Source: Symbiodinium natans
Lineage: Eukaryota > Sar > Dinophyceae > Suessiales > Symbiodiniaceae
Assembly: GCA_905221605.1 (NCBI GenBank)
Contig: CAJNDS010000857.1
Span: 837,817-874,816 of the forward strand
Length of the DNA stretch: 37,000 bases
Direction of reading: 5' to 3'
Within the stretch, counting starts at the first letter, position 1. Every line of letters starts with the position of its first letter. Made by a program: the position numbers and the translations under genes. Below, piece by piece: positions 10,661 to 22,224 of this stretch. The notes under the pieces were generated by a model. That model was not told the DNA's origin, searched no databases, and was given only the letters and a program-made list of their open reading frames with translations.

Positions 10661-10751
10661 TTCATTGCTTTCATGCTCCAACTGCTCCAGGCTTGCTACC
10701 CGCCGTGGTAGCCTCAGAGCAAGAGCCAGAGTTCGTGAGATGCAACCAGAC

Positions 10752-10996
10752 ATGAAGACAGGCGGCGGTGACGGCAAGGACATCGTCAAGGCCAGCAAAT
10801 GGTGTTCAGGGAACGCCGGGAACGCCGGGAACGCCTCTCAGTCTGACACAGGTGAGCTGTACTTTCACTGACAAGGTCATGCAGGCTGCCGGGATGCTGG
10901 GATCTGGGACCTGACTTGCGGCTTCAATCATCTCGTGCCCAGAGGCCCTGCTCGAAACTAAGCACCTGCGCGCGGACCTGGAAGACGAGGACCTAG
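10752..10996 (+). CDS. Possible small exons of an unrecognised protein
   Basis: Exon 10752-10851 starts with ATG (MKTGGGDGKDIVKASKW) and includes three copies of GGGAACGCC (Gly-Asn-Ala). It ends at ACACAG followed by GTGAGC, a good donor. A second candidate exon 10945-10996 (ALLETKHLRADLEDEDL) is bounded by AG and GTCACG. The phases of the two do not match directly, so another exon or boundary is missing. They might belong to the armadillo-like gene that follows, but this is inference. Confidence 0.4.
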
Positions 10997-12387
10997 GTCA
11001 CGCCTGAGTTTGGAAAGTGATGCGCAAAGAGAGGAATCGAGCATGACAGCTTGTGAAGCTTTGCGAAGCTTTGTGAAGCGGTAAGCGATTTGAGATGGCA
11101 TCTACCAAATCATGTTGCAAAACTCACTGTTGCAATGCTCGCACGCCGCGGAGGCAAGGGCTGCATGAGCATGGAGTACGCCGCCCTCCTGGCGCCGCTC
11201 GGCATATGGCATATGGGAGGGAAGGCAAAAAAGGAAAGAGGGAGAGAGGGAGAGAGGGAGAAGAGGGAGCGAGGGAGAAGATTGAGAGTAATCTCACTTG
11301 GCCGCCTACTGTAAACGCACGGTGTGCCAAACGCTGACAAGGCAAACCGAGCGGTTTGTTTGATTTGGGCTACTAGTCGGGAGTGTTTCGCCAGAGTTGC
11401 CGAAGGGACGGTCTGAATAAGAGGGCGGGAATCGCTGACGTACCGCTCAAGATAGGAGTGCACGCTTTTGCCGTCCTGCCCCAGTTTTTCCTCCAAAGTT
11501 CGACGGCACGCGAGAGGGCAAGGCTGCAGTTTTAGGGAGGAGCGATGAATTCGATACGGGCCTGAAGTCCAGCAAGAAGGAAAGAAAGAAGGAAAGAAAG
11601 AAGGAAAGAAAGAAGGAAAGAAAGAAGGAAAGAAAAAGGAAAGAAAGAAAGAAACATAAGAAGAAAGAAAGAAAAAGAAAGAAAGAGAGAGAGAGAGAGT
11701 GACCCCTTTTCAGCAAACTCTGAAGGGGGAACCAGAGACTGCTGCAGACCAAGGCTGAATTAGAGGGCGGGGTCACACGACGCAACATGAGATAGGCATG
11801 CGCGTTTTTCCTTGGCTGTGCCGGGGGAACCGAGCAACGTTTTGAGTTGTCCTTGTTGTATTGTAGGCGGGGGGGAAATGCTCTCCCGGGTATGTGTTTT
11901 CTTCGATCGGTTCCCATTTCACACCGATGAGACCCAGGAGATTTCGGGTGCGCCCAGCGCGCGGGGGTTCAGGGACTTCTGCCCTGTCCCTCATGCCCAG
12001 CAGAAGAAGAAGAGAGGGAGTGTAGAATGCACGTGTGTACTTGTGCCTCCTCGAGTCTCAGCGCCAAAGGAACCTCCTTTGCTGCGAGTCCGCTTCAACA
12101 AACCTCAAGGTGCGAGCGGTGCGAGAGCATTTGGAATCCCGAATTCCGAGGTGATTTCTGTGTGACCTTTCGTGCACCAAAAAGGGTGTCAGCAAACATT
12201 CCATTGTGTATCAAATTTGAGCCGGCAGGCCTGCGTCTGCAGACTGATCATCTCTGACGAGGCCCCAGAGGTGTGAGTGCAGGGTTCGGCTTCTGACAAG
12301 AATGAGGCAGCCCCCCCCCCCCCCCCAGAGCAGTCCACATGAGCGCACGGTCTCCTCACGAAAACAAACGTGCTCTGCTCTTCGGAG
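10997..12387. other. No firm gene; contains purine microsatellite
   Basis: A GA-rich stretch lies at 11225-11280 and a longer GAAAGAAG array at 11578-11700. Short open frames on both strands are repeat-driven or without motif. A run of 16 C lies at about 12311-12326. Upstream exons of the armadillo-like gene may be hidden here. Confidence 0.4.
11578..11700 (+). repeat. GAAAGAAGGAAA microsatellite
   Basis: The + strand is almost pure purine: repeated AAGGAAAGAAAG units, then AAAGAAAG, ending in (GA)n. The reverse strand gives an open Phe/Leu/Ser frame, which is a shadow. Confidence 0.95.
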
Positions 12388-13882
12388 GCCATCGGCGAGA
12401 ATGGCCAAGCAACGGTGCTGGCGGACGGTCTCATGCAACTGATATGGACAGGCATACCTCCGCCCGTGGAGTAGGGGTTAACATAGGGTTAACATGGAAA
12501 TTGGGGCAGAGAGGTGCCTCCTTCCTTGTGACCTATGCCTGTGCGGCCTTGGTGAACCTTTGCCAAAGCCATGAAGCCCTGAGGCTCAGTGTCATCAGTG
12601 TCCCTCAGTGTTCCAGCTTCGGCTGAAGAGAGACCCCCCCCCTGCTCTTTGTGCTATCGCCGAGGTTGTTCGAAGTCATCTGATCCACAACGACATCATC
12701 CCGCTCTGCAAGCGCAACATACGGAAGTCAGATGTCTGTTCGTAGAACCACCTTGGACAAGGTTTTGATCTCCGGCCTATTCTTTTAGACTTGCAGGACG
12801 TATGATGATGACCTTGCGCTCTACTCGCTCATGGTGCTGGCCCGCGAATGTGAGAGACGACATGGGAACTATGGGAACAATAGCTCGTACTGCCAGTAAC
12901 TTCGCATTGCTCCCCGGTTCAATTCAGGGCCAGCTGACGAAGAGATCCAATCATCGTGCTTCCGTGGAGAAGCACGGCCCCTCGCTCAGACTGGGCTCCA
13001 TGGCTTCATGCACCTGTGCAGGGATTTTAAAGTCACCGAAGTGCGAGACCTCAGCAAAAACTCTTTCTTCCTACCTTCTTTTCAAATCTCTTTTCAAGAG
13101 TGCTACAGTTTCTGCAGGTAAGGGACTCAACGCATCCTGTGTTGGGTGTTGGTACCTTGGTCGGGCATCTTGTAGTCATTGTCAGGCAGGTCTCCAATCG
13201 GGAATCGTCTTGTCAATCCACGAAGACACTGGAACACTCAAAGGCGCACTTGCATCACACCGCTAGTCTTCGGTTTCTGAGTCTTGCTTCGTGCCAATAA
13301 ACCTAGACCCGTCATGAGTGAATGTCAAAAATTGACCAGACATTCCGCGGTCTCCAATTCCACGAATCGCAGCGATTTTGGTTTCCACAAGGTTCGGTGG
13401 TTTCAGAAGCAACGCTGGCGAAAGATTGCGAAAGCTCTGGGACCGCGTGAGCCACGCGCGCATGCTTTGCTTTGCTCTTCCCAGCTGGGGTCCGTGTGCG
13501 TTCTTGCAAACCCCGGAGGTTCCTCTTGAGTCTCCCCGCCCTCCCACAAAGTTTCGGCCCAGGGCTGCTGGAGCTTTGCATCGGCTTCCTTCAATTACTC
13601 CAGCACCAGGCAGAAACCAGGCAGAGGGTCTCAGAGGGCCTCAGAGTCTCCCCAGTTTTCGCCCTTTTTCATCTTTTCGCTTTTTCCCAAGATCGCTCTC
13701 TCTCTCTCTCTCCCTCTCTCTCTCTCCCTCTCTCTCTCTCTCCCTCTCTCTCTCTCCCTCTCTCTCTCTCTCGCTCTCGCTCTCTTTCCAGTTGTGCCCT
13801 CTCACACGAGAGGTGGCGCGTGCTGGCGGAGCTGTGCAACATATTGGGACAGCTTTGCATCGCTGCGAGCCCAGCATGCTGA
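12388..13882 (+). CDS. Armadillo/HEAT-like helical repeat protein, multi-exon
   Basis: Short exons join into a helical-repeat protein of armadillo type. Exons: about 12388-12451 (AIGENGQATVLADGLMQLIW), 12514-12590 (TYACAALVNLCQSHEALR), 12665-12726 (VVRSHLIHNDIIPLCKR), 12797-12849 (YDDDLALYSLMVLARE), 12928-13117 (GLHGFMHLCRDFKVTEVRD), about 13563-13640 (LLELCIGFLQLLQHQAE) and about 13799-13882 (WRVLAELCNILGQLCIAA, stop TGA). Phases agree for 12451/12514, 12726/12797 and 12849/12928; the last two exons are less certain. The donor after 13117 is GTAAGG. The family is inferred from helix pattern (A..AL.NLC) and not from a full match, so no specific function is given. Start exon not found. Confidence 0.55.
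13691..13790. repeat. (CT)n / (TCTCTCCC)n tract
   Basis: About 100 nt of CTCTCTCC units in the probable intron before the last exon of the armadillo-like gene. It runs into TCTTTCCAG, so it doubles as the pyrimidine tract of the splice acceptor near 13789. Confidence 0.9.
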
Positions 13883-13900
13883 GCCCAGCCACTGAGGTAA

Positions 13901-14251
13901 TTGTAAACGCTTGCGCGTGCCGCCTCGACAGCCCGGCCGGTTCCAGGACAGGAAAGGAGGAAAGAGGGCAGAGGGGTTAAAGGGTGGGGCGGTGGGGGGT
14001 GGGGGGGGGTTTGGTGGGGGAGCGGGGTGGGGGTGGTCGGGTGGGAGGGGTGGTGGGGTTGGGGGGGGTTGGGGGGTGGGGTGTGGTGGGGGGGGTGGGG
14101 GGGGGTGGGGGCGGGGGGGGGGTGGGGGGGTGGAGCTCCCCCTGAGGGGGGGTGGCGTCAGGAAATCTTGCATGGGGGAAGGGTTAGGGGGAAGGAGGCC
14201 CGATCCGGGTCTGCTTGTTCCAGACGCTTCTCGGCAGGAAGCCGAGGCGAA
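13901..14251 (+). mobile_element. Dispersed repeat family, copy 2 (with G-rich expansion)
   Basis: The head TTGTAAACGCTTGCGC then GCCGCCTCGACAGC begins 18 nt after the preceding stop codon. The tail GGGGGAAGGAGGCCCGATCC, GGTCTGCTTGTTCC, then a perfect hairpin CTCGGC (14230-14235), loop AGGAA, GCCGAG (14241-14246) ends near 14251. Between them, about 13980-14150 is an expansion of GGGGTGGGG units with many G runs, capable of forming quadruplexes. The expansion makes this the longest copy. Confidence 0.75.
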
Positions 14252-17200
14252 TAAGCAGTTGTGTTTTGCAGCCTGCGGCCTTGATCAGTCCACAGTTGGA
14301 GTCGTCTTCTCACACTGTCAAGGACGAGGGCCCGAGGAACACCGCAATGGCACCGGACAACAAGGCCGATGCTCACAGGAGCCAAGCACAGTGCTGCGCT
14401 GCTCCTTGTGAAGTGCAATGACGTGCAAATTCAATTTCGGTTCTGTGGCCAGGTCTATGATTCCCTGATGGTACTCATGGAGTCCTCCATGTCCAAAGGT
14501 GCTATGGCGGCTTCTTGTGTTCCCGTGTCACGCCCGAGGGATGATGCATCGGTAAAACATCGGTTTGAGGTCTATCGCCGATGCCCGACTGGGGTCTAAA
14601 ACTCCAGAGCAAGGCAACAGCACTCCGAAGCATTTCTTGCTGGTGCTGTTGTACTTTGCATGGTGCATGTCATGGACAGGGTGTGAGCACCGATTCAGGT
14701 GTTACTGGCGTTGCGCTCGATCTGCCACGGGCTGCGCAGAGATCAGGCCGGTGATCATGTTTTTTGTCGATGCTTGTTCTTGTTAGTGTGCAGGAAGAAG
14801 GGAAGGAAGAGAGAACGAGCTCCCTTTCGGGGGGCCAGGAGAGTGAGAGAGTGAGCATCCGGCTTGGGTAAATCCGGCAGTTCTCTGGGCGGCTTCCGCT
14901 GGGTTTTGTTAGTGCGGGAAAGAAGGAAGGGAGATTCGTTGGGGGGGTGGGGGGTGGGCAAGAGCTGCCAAAAAAGGGGTCCCCCCATGCGACAGCGAGA
15001 AGGGTGCAATCCAAAGCCCACCGAGCCCCAGATACTGCGTGGAGGAGCAGCTGACAAAGCAGAAAACCAGGCATGAGTACTACGTTCTCTGTTGGTTGCA
15101 AACGCATCTCTTCTTCAGCCATGTTCATCCATCTTCAGCCCTTCAGGCTGCGTCTTTGAAGCACCCTAGTGAGTACAGCAGTGAGTACAGCAAAACTTAG
15201 GCCGTAGTTCCTTGCGAACGCAACTGAATGCACCCAGCACCTTGGGTCGTGCCGACTTTCGAGGGTTGCTCGCGGCGTCGCACAGGTTTGCGAACACCCC
15301 ATCTTGCCAAAGCTCATCACTGCGTTGGGTGATCATGTCGGCTTCCACTTTTGCTGCTTTTTGCTGTTGTCTGATGTTGTCTGCAAGTTGCAGTTTGCAG
15401 TGGAAAGGACAACCTGGAAAATGCGGAGTGGCTGCAACAGGCACGCACGTAGACTTTCGGTTTGGGCCGGCAGATTCGCAACGACTCCTTCCGATTCCTG
15501 TCGATGCATTTGCCCGAGGCTGTGCTCCTTTTCTCAGTCATGAGCAACAGCAGGCAGATTGATCTAGATCCGATTCTGTCCCTTGATTATGAGACGGGTG
15601 CTGTGCAGGGACAAAGGCATCCCGGCGCTAAAGGCAGCTGGCTGGGAAAAGATCTATGGAGTCGTGGCCTCAAATCTGCTGAAAGAGAGGAGCGTAACAT
15701 GAAAGAAAGCGAAGGTGATGAGCTCCTGCCCAGCTGCCGCTGCTCGGGATGCTCTCCGTGACAGGATGCCTCTTCGAGCCTCTATGATCCTGCCCAATGC
15801 GTCGAGTCCTTCATAGTTCTTCGCCCACCTTGAAGTCACCTTGAGACGTGTGTTGCAGGATGCTGGCCATCAACAACAGCATCGCTGGTCAGAGCAAGTA
15901 GTGTGAGACATTTTCCATCTGTGCATATGCTCTCCCGACCAAAGATGGTACATGGGCCAAAGTGCTCAACGTGTCTTGAGGTTGTGTACAAAGTCAGTAG
16001 TGTTGCAAGGACTGGAACAACCAGTCTTTTGACATGTCGTGCAGTGTAGCAGCTCAATGTGCCCCCTTGCCAGCCCCGACCTCTGTCCACCATCTGCATG
16101 CATCTGCATGCGTCTCCTCGCATCTGCTTGCATCTGAACTGTCATAAACCCATTGCGAAGCCTTTGAGGCCCTGAGAGTCCACTGAAAGGCGCAGTTGTG
16201 CCTCCCTAGCTTACTTAGACAGAGAGCACGTCTGCACCAAGACCCACCTGAACACCTCTCCCCCGACACGCACTACATAGAGGCTGAGACCAGCGAGAGA
16301 CACGGAGAGTTCGAGAGTTCTTCTCTGGATTTCTACGCTATTCTTAATTGGTTATACGAGAGCACGAGGGCCGGGACCCGAGCCGAAGACACGGGGGGTC
16401 CCTCCGGCCCACGGCTCCTCCGAGTCGAGGAGAGAGTTCTCTGCGAGATGAGAGTTCTGAGTGGAGCACATTGAGAGCTCAGAGCTTGAATTATTCTTTT
16501 TTTGGTTATTCTTTATTGCATGTTATTTCGGGGGGGGGGGGGGGTTTGGCTGTTCATGGCTGTTCGAAGGAGGCCCCGAAGCCGAGAGACAAGCGAGATG
16601 CCCCTCTACGAGGCCGAGAGCGCCTGCCTTGCTTGGGGTGGGCACAAGTTCGACACAATGTCGCGCAATGCAACGAGGAGAAGTTCATGTGCCCGTTCTC
16701 CATCCGATTCTCACAAGCTCGAATACGGCCCACATTCCAGGTCCGGGCTTTTGGCTTTCCTATTGCTGCTATATCCCCTGAGCTCTCCACATTTTGAGCT
16801 TTGAGGATGGAAGGGAGGTAGAGGCATCCATGGAGCAGATCGCTGTGACACCCCCAGGGCTGCTGGTTGCTGCTGGTTGCTGCTTGCTGCCTTCTTTGGA
16901 GAAGTCTTTGTGTTGGCCCTCTGCTGTGTCGCAAGAGGCTGTCTCGTGTCCAGAAGGACCTCTACAACAGAGATATGACGTCCTGCTGAGGCCACGTTTC
17001 CTTAGAGCCCCGGCATCAAATGTCTCTCTGAGTCAGCCAGGGCACCTTTTCCACCAATCGAGATCATCCGATGGTGGCCGAAGCTGCGTGAGGAGGAGCG
17101 GTTGGGGCTGTACAGTTGTGGCTGATGTGACGCTGTGACGCTGTGACGCTGTGCCGGAGCCCAGGATGGTGAGACACTCCTGGACGAGAACGGGAAGACC

Positions 17201-17400
17201 ATCCTAGGCCCGGCATCTGAAGATCCCCCCGAGACAGGGCAGAGCGGGGTTTTCAGAGAGAGGGAGGTTGCAGTTGTTGGTCTCTTTCGGATGAGACCGA
17301 GGTGAATTGTGTGTCGCTAAGGGAGTAAGGAAGCGGCGAGGGCACTTGCCCTCGCTACAAGTGCTTAGAGAAGCTGAGGGAAATAATCCACAGTAGCGTC
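14252..17400. other. Long stretch without a firm gene
   Basis: No + strand exon chain was recognised. Notable items: G/A-rich runs near 14800-14960; repeated GTGAGTACAGCA at 15170-15192; a GCATCTGCATGC-type repeat at 16090-16135; a run of 15 G at 16530-16544; GACGCTGT x3 at 17128-17151. A minus-strand candidate exon is listed separately. A + strand frame near 15462-15600 (SRQIDLDPILSLDYETGA) is protein-like but unassigned. Confidence 0.35.
15166..15400 (-). CDS. Possible minus-strand exon, hypothetical
   Basis: Read on the minus strand, this gives a well-composed helical, charged segment (LADNIRQQQKAAKVEADMI, then RSDELWQDGVFANLCDAAS). The + strand frames here are Cys/Phe-rich and less protein-like. 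I recognise no family. It would be one of very few minus-strand coding segments in the window, so it may be chance. Confidence 0.3.
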
Positions 17401-17465
17401 CGAGAGAGAGAGAGAGAGAGAGAGGGAGCGAGCGAGCGAGGGAGGGAGGGAGGGAGGGAGGGCGC
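17401..17465 (+). repeat. (GA)n, (GAGC)n, (GGGA)n cluster
   Basis: About 12 GA units, then four GAGC units, then five GGGA units follow each other without a break, forming the start of the large microsatellite block. Confidence 0.95.
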
Positions 17466-17744
17466 GCTTGGAGGCTGGCGTTTGGGTCAGCTGACTTGAG
17501 GGCGAGGGAGGTTGACTTCGGAAGCTTGTGACAAGCATGGTGGGGGCTGGGATTGTGGGAGGTGGTCTGGTTGTTGGGGGGTAACTTTACTTTGGACAGG
17601 TTGCGCGGGGTCGCACCTGCAATGGTGTCGCATCGACTAACTTGGTGTGGCGCGCGGGGGCCACGCGTACTGGAAGGAAAGGAAGGGAAGGAAGGGAAGG
17701 TGTTCCGGATCGCCGGCAATTTCCCTGGACCCAAGAAAGCAAAG

Positions 17745-17895
17745 ATGTATGTCTGTATGTATGAAGTTATGTATGTATGTATGTATGTATGTATGTATGT
17801 ATGTATGTATGTATGTATGTATGTATGTATGTATGTATGTATGTATGTGTGTGTGTGTATGTATGTATGTATGTATATATATATATTATATGTAC
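17745..17895 (+). repeat. (TATG)n microsatellite with TG and TA inserts
   Basis: Around 30 copies of TATG are interrupted once by (TG)n near 17847 and end in (TA)n near 17875. Frames across it read as Met-Tyr-Val-Cys repeats and are not genes. Confidence 0.95.
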
Positions 17896-17943
17896 ATATA
17901 TAAAGAGCATAGGGAGAAAGAGAGCGAGACCGAGAGATCAGCC

Positions 17944-18130
17944 AGAAGAAGAAGAAGAAGAAGAAGAAGAAGAAGAAGAAGAAGAAGAAGAAGAAGAAGA
18001 AGAAGAAGAAGAAGAAGAAGAAGAAGAAGAAGAAGAAGAAGAAGAATAATAAGAAGAAGAAGAAGAAAAGAAGAAGCATAAGCACAAGAAGAATCATAAT
18101 GAGAAGAAGACGAAGAGGAAGAAGAAGATT
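17944..18130 (+). repeat. (GAA)n microsatellite
   Basis: About 35 near-perfect GAA units run to about 18050 and then degrade. The reverse strand is an all-Phe or all-Ser/Leu frame, a shadow. Confidence 0.95.
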
Positions 18131-18149
18131 AAGGACAAGAAGAAGACGA

Positions 18150-18520
18150 AGAAAGAAGACGAAGAAAGAAGAAAGAAGAAAGAAGAAAGAAGAAAGAAGA
18201 AAGAAGAAAGAAGAAAGAAGAAAGAAGAAAGAATAAAGAAGAAAGAATAAAGAAGAAAGAAGAAAGAAGAAAGAAGAAAGAAGAAATAATAAAGCAGAAA
18301 GAAGAAAGAAGACAGAAGAAAGAAGAAAGAAGAAATAAGAAAGAAGAAAGAAGAAAGAAGAAAGAAGAAAGAAGAAATAATAAAGCAGAAAGAAGAAAGA
18401 AGACAGAAGAAAGAAGAAAGAAGAAATAAGAAAGAAGAAAGAAGAAAGAAGAAAGAAGAAAGAAAAAAGAAGAAAGAAGAAAGAAGAAAGAATGAAGAAA
18501 AAAGAAGAAGGAATAAATAG
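18150..18520 (+). repeat. (GAAGAAA)n heptamer satellite with a higher-order unit
   Basis: A 7-nt unit GAAGAAA repeats for about 370 nt. Within it, a longer segment containing AATAATAAAGCAGAAAGAAG and GAAGACAGAAG occurs twice (about 18284-18345 and 18374-18435), so a block of about 90 nt has been duplicated. Confidence 0.9.
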
Positions 18521-18807
18521 GAAATAATGAATAGGAAATAGAAAAGAACAAACAAATAATGAAAAAAGGAGAAAGAAGAATGAATAAACGATAAAGATGA
18601 AAGAAGAAAGAGAAGATCATAAGTAGAAAGAATAAAGAATATCAATAATCAGAATAAGAAGAATACAAACATAAGAAGAAGAAGAAGCAGAAGAATAATA
18701 GTAATAAGAAGAGGAAGCAGAGTCAGAAGGATAGACACAACAAACGTAAGAATCAAAATAAGAAGAAGAAGAAGACGAAGCAGAAGCAACATCTAATAAT
18801 ATGAAAC

Positions 18808-19092
18808 AGCAGAAGCAGAAGCAGAAGCAGAAGCAGAAGCAGAAGCAGAAGCAGAAGCAGAAGCAGAAGCAGAAGCAGAAGCAGAAGCAGAAGCAGAAGC
18901 AGAAGCAGAAGCAGAAGAAGCAGAAGCAGAAGCAGAAGCAGAAGCAGAAGAAGCAGAAGCAGAAGAAGCAGAAGAAGCAGAAGAAGCAGAAGAAGCAGAA
19001 GCAGAAGCAGAAGCAGAAGCAGAAGCAGAAGCAGAAGCAGAAGCAGAAGCAGAAGCAGAAGCAGAAGCAGAAGCAGAAGCAGAAGCAGTTGC
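18808..19092 (+). repeat. (AGAAGC)n hexamer satellite
   Basis: About 45 units of AGAAGC, interrupted in the middle (about 18914-18998) by extra AGA triplets giving AGAAGAAGC. The unit length is a multiple of three, so the + frame reads Lys-Gln repeats and the minus frame Leu-Leu or Ala-Ser repeats. Between 18520 and 18808 the sequence is a decayed A/G-rich linker. Confidence 0.95.
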
Positions 19093-19246
19093 AGAAGCAG
19101 AATAAGAATCGTAACAATCAGACAAAGAAACGGAAGACAGCTCGAAAGAATGAAGCGCAGAAAGGCAGCCACAGAGCTCCGGCTTCCGGAAAAGTAAGAG
19201 CCCAGCACAGCACAACAGCACAACAGCACAAGTGCCTTGCCATCAG

Positions 19247-19532
19247 GAGAGCCATGTTGGTTCACGTTCGACAACCGGAGGCTATACTGCCTTCAGGCGC
19301 AAGAGTTCAGCTGCCCCATTCTCAAGGCACAGCAGCGTTTTGCTTGGCTGAAAACCTGAGGCAGCAGCTATCAAGAACTGGCCATCTCGGTCGGCCGCGG
19401 TGGTGCATGTCATGCATGATCTGCCAGTGCGGGGCTGAAGTACCTAGAAATAAACTGCTGCGGGCCACCTGCTGTCAGTGTCCTGTAAGGTGTCCAAGTG
19501 TGCGCCCAAGAAGTTCCGCACCACTGACCTAG
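19247..19532 (+). CDS. Fragment with DNRRL motif (unnamed domain), two exons
   Basis: Exon 19247-19296 encodes EPCWFTFDNRRLYCLQ and is followed by GC, a usable donor in this genome. A second exon about 19490-19532 encodes VSKCAPKKFRTTDL and ends before GC. I recall small dinoflagellate and algal proteins with the pattern aromatic-x-aromatic-DNRRL-aromatic-x-LQ followed by KFxTT, but I cannot name the family; a distant ParB/sulfiredoxin-like fold is one guess. The first exon lies about 155 nt after the hexamer satellite, so upstream exons would have to lie before or inside the microsatellite block, or in 19095-19195. This may be a truncated copy. Confidence 0.45.
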
Positions 19533-20377
19533 GCCAGCACCACACCCCGGATCAAAAACACTCTAAAGCCCTTGCCCATCTCCCCCCCCCATGCCAGGCT
19601 GCTCTGTGCGCATCTCACGTCGTGATGACGTGGTGCCGAAAGCCACCTGGACTTGGATGGAGGCAAAGTGGCCAAGATTCGGCCATGGTGTCCTCTGAGA
19701 GCAGAGAGGGTTTAGCGGCTTTAGCGCGTGTCGGTACGTTCATTGCCGCAGAAGACCCTTGGTGCACTTCAAGCTTCAGGTTGACGAATCCACAGCAAGA
19801 CAGCAAGGGCACAGCAAGAAGAGCATGCAATTTGTAAGAACATTCACAGAACCCACCGTGACCAGGATGTGCAGTGGCAGCCAAACAGTGTGAGTAGCTA
19901 TGTCTCCACATGGATGCTCCAGCTTGTGCGCATGCTGCAGCTGCATGCGGGAGGAGGACTTGAATTCTCTGACTCTCGCTGCTTAAAGGTGGTGTGAGGG
20001 TGGTCCCCAAGTAATGTGAACGAACCGTACGAACCCTTTCTAAGTTTGCAAAGTTCGGAACAGCTTCAGTCGAGCTCTTCTTGGGGGGAAGGCTTCTTTC
20101 AGACTCCAAAGGGGAAAACCAATATAAACAAAACCGGTTGCGGGCAACGTCGACAGAGCACCACACCCTGAGGCCAAAAGCCGCGCGACCCAAGACACAA
20201 GCATTTTCAGATCAGATGTCGCGTGTCTGTGCAAAGCAGATGTGAAAAGCAGCACCGTGGCTCTTGTGCAAATCCATGATCCAACGGGCGACGGCCTGGA
20301 AAAACTTTTCGGAAAGGACTCTGCTGTTCTCCAGCCTTGCCGGCATGCCGAGGCACCCTGGAGGCTTTTGAGCCAGG

Positions 20378-20428
20378 CCTTGCGCCTTGCGCCTTGCGCC
20401 TTGCGCCTTGCGCCTTGCGCCTTGCGCA
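20378..20428 (+). repeat. (CTTGCGC)n heptamer
   Basis: Seven perfect units of CTTGCGC. Seven is not a multiple of three, so all frames stay open; the Ala-Pro-Cys and Arg-Arg-Lys frames crossing it are artefacts. Confidence 0.95.
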
Positions 20429-22224
20429 TTTGCCCTCAGGCCATGCCAGGCCGTCCCACCGGGCCGCCTGGGATGCCTCTTCAAAGCGGGATGGCCTGGC
20501 TGCAGCCTTCGGCTTCTGCGCCATCGGGGCCAGGCACTCGAGGCCCTCGAGGCCTTCGAGGTCCGCCGCTTAATTGCCCCAACTGGCACGTAGTGGCACC
20601 ATCTTTGCAGAGCCGCATGCATTGGTCACATGCGTTTAAAAGCACTTTTCCTAGTCTCAGTCTTTTTGTTGTCTTGGGAGCTCAGTCCCAGGACCCAGTG
20701 CCAGGCGAAGAACAAGGCAAGTCCCGGCCTCTGGGCACTTGGCAGATGAGCCCCGCGTAGTCGGGTAGAACGTTAGAACGTATGAAGGCTCCCCCAACGC
20801 AGGCAGAGGCGTAAGTCTTCGGGCTTGGCGGCTTGGCACATGTGTGCGAACAGTTCACATTTTTTCGATGTTGTCCCATGTTTTTTCCCTGCAATACCAT
20901 GCTGACCTGTGAGGGCAAGAAAGGGAGAGGACCAACTTTGGCAGACATTGAAGCAAGGCGGGGTATCCCGGGAATTCTTGAGTTGCCCGCGTCGCTGCAC
21001 TTTGCCCCACTGCCATGCTGCTGCCAGGCTTCGTGAGCGCAAGCGGCGACGCCCTGCCCCGAGTCATTCTACCGCCTTGTGGAATGTCCTGGCATCCACG
21101 CCTTCGGAAGGGACAGCCTAGTTTTGAACTTCCGTTTTGTCCAACCCTGCTCTTTCAGGCCATGCAATCTTGCTTCGGAGAATGTCGTGCCTAAATGTCG
21201 TTTCTTCAACACCGTTGTGAAGCCAAACCTCCCAGCTTTTGAAGCCGTGCAAGCTTGCTTCCAGGGCCTCATGCCCCTGGAGGGGTTCCTTCGAAAAGGA
21301 CAGAAATCCGTAAGTTACAGAAGTGGGTTTGCGCATGGAGTCCACCCATGGGCGGGGTGGCGTCTGCCCGTGTTTCAAAAAACTTCTGCCCACCCCCCAT
21401 CATTGCAAAGCACACGAATCTGGTAGTTGTACGGGCGTTGTGTTTGCAACTGGGGGCAGCCGTGCCCTCCACCAACCCCTAGCCCATATGCCATATGATC
21501 TAGTTGTAAATGCTCGGTGCAAGCGGTGCCAGTCCGCACGGGCTGCAGATGCAGAAAGGTCGAGGCAAAGGACGCCGGAGAGACGCGGACCCGAAAACCC
21601 GAAACCTTGAGAACCAGCAGCGTAAGCTTAGCGTAAGCTTGGGGGACTTAAAGGCTTGCTGGAGGACCCTTGAAGCCTTGTTTGCCTTGGCGAGAAAGCC
21701 TTACAATATCAACAGGCTGTGCAACACCTACAGTGGGCTTGTTGGTGCACGTGGGCTTGTTACCGAGGGAATCGGCCTCCAGACGTGTTCCAGAGGGCTC
21801 CAGAGATGTTCCAGTGGGTTTTTCGAGGAGTCCCAGTCCGGACATGTGCAGGGCATTGCAGGGCTTCAACGCTCAAAGGCAATTTTCCACCGACCGCACG
21901 TGAATTTTGCAGCTCCCGCGTGGGCTGGGGGTGGCGCGGGGTTGGGCAAGGGGTCGTTAGAGGTATTCGAAGGACTGGTGGATGAAAATGGAGGAAACAA
22001 GGGTGTTTATGACAGAATAAATGTGCCTCCCAGTCAAACAAACAACAAATGAAACAAATCAGGGAGCAAGCGCCCATTTGAAAGCCAGAGGCGAGTCTTT
22101 GAAGAGGAAGGAGGCACGGAATGAGCACCAGCTTTCACACGAGCTTCCATGAGCTCAACTCCCAAACTGCCACCAGAAGAAACAAAGACCTGTTCCGCAC
22201 AGGAACTCGCCGTTTCGAACTCAC

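Noticed and set aside
13297-13303. AATAAA as a polyadenylation signal
   Set aside because: Dinoflagellate genes do not reliably use it, and further armadillo-like exons follow.
17204-19274. Several long minus-strand frames (poly-Phe, poly-Leu, Ala-Ser)
   Set aside because: All are translations of microsatellites.
20387-20593. Ala-Pro-Cys/Arg-Lys open frames
   Set aside because: They are created by the CTTGCGC heptamer array.
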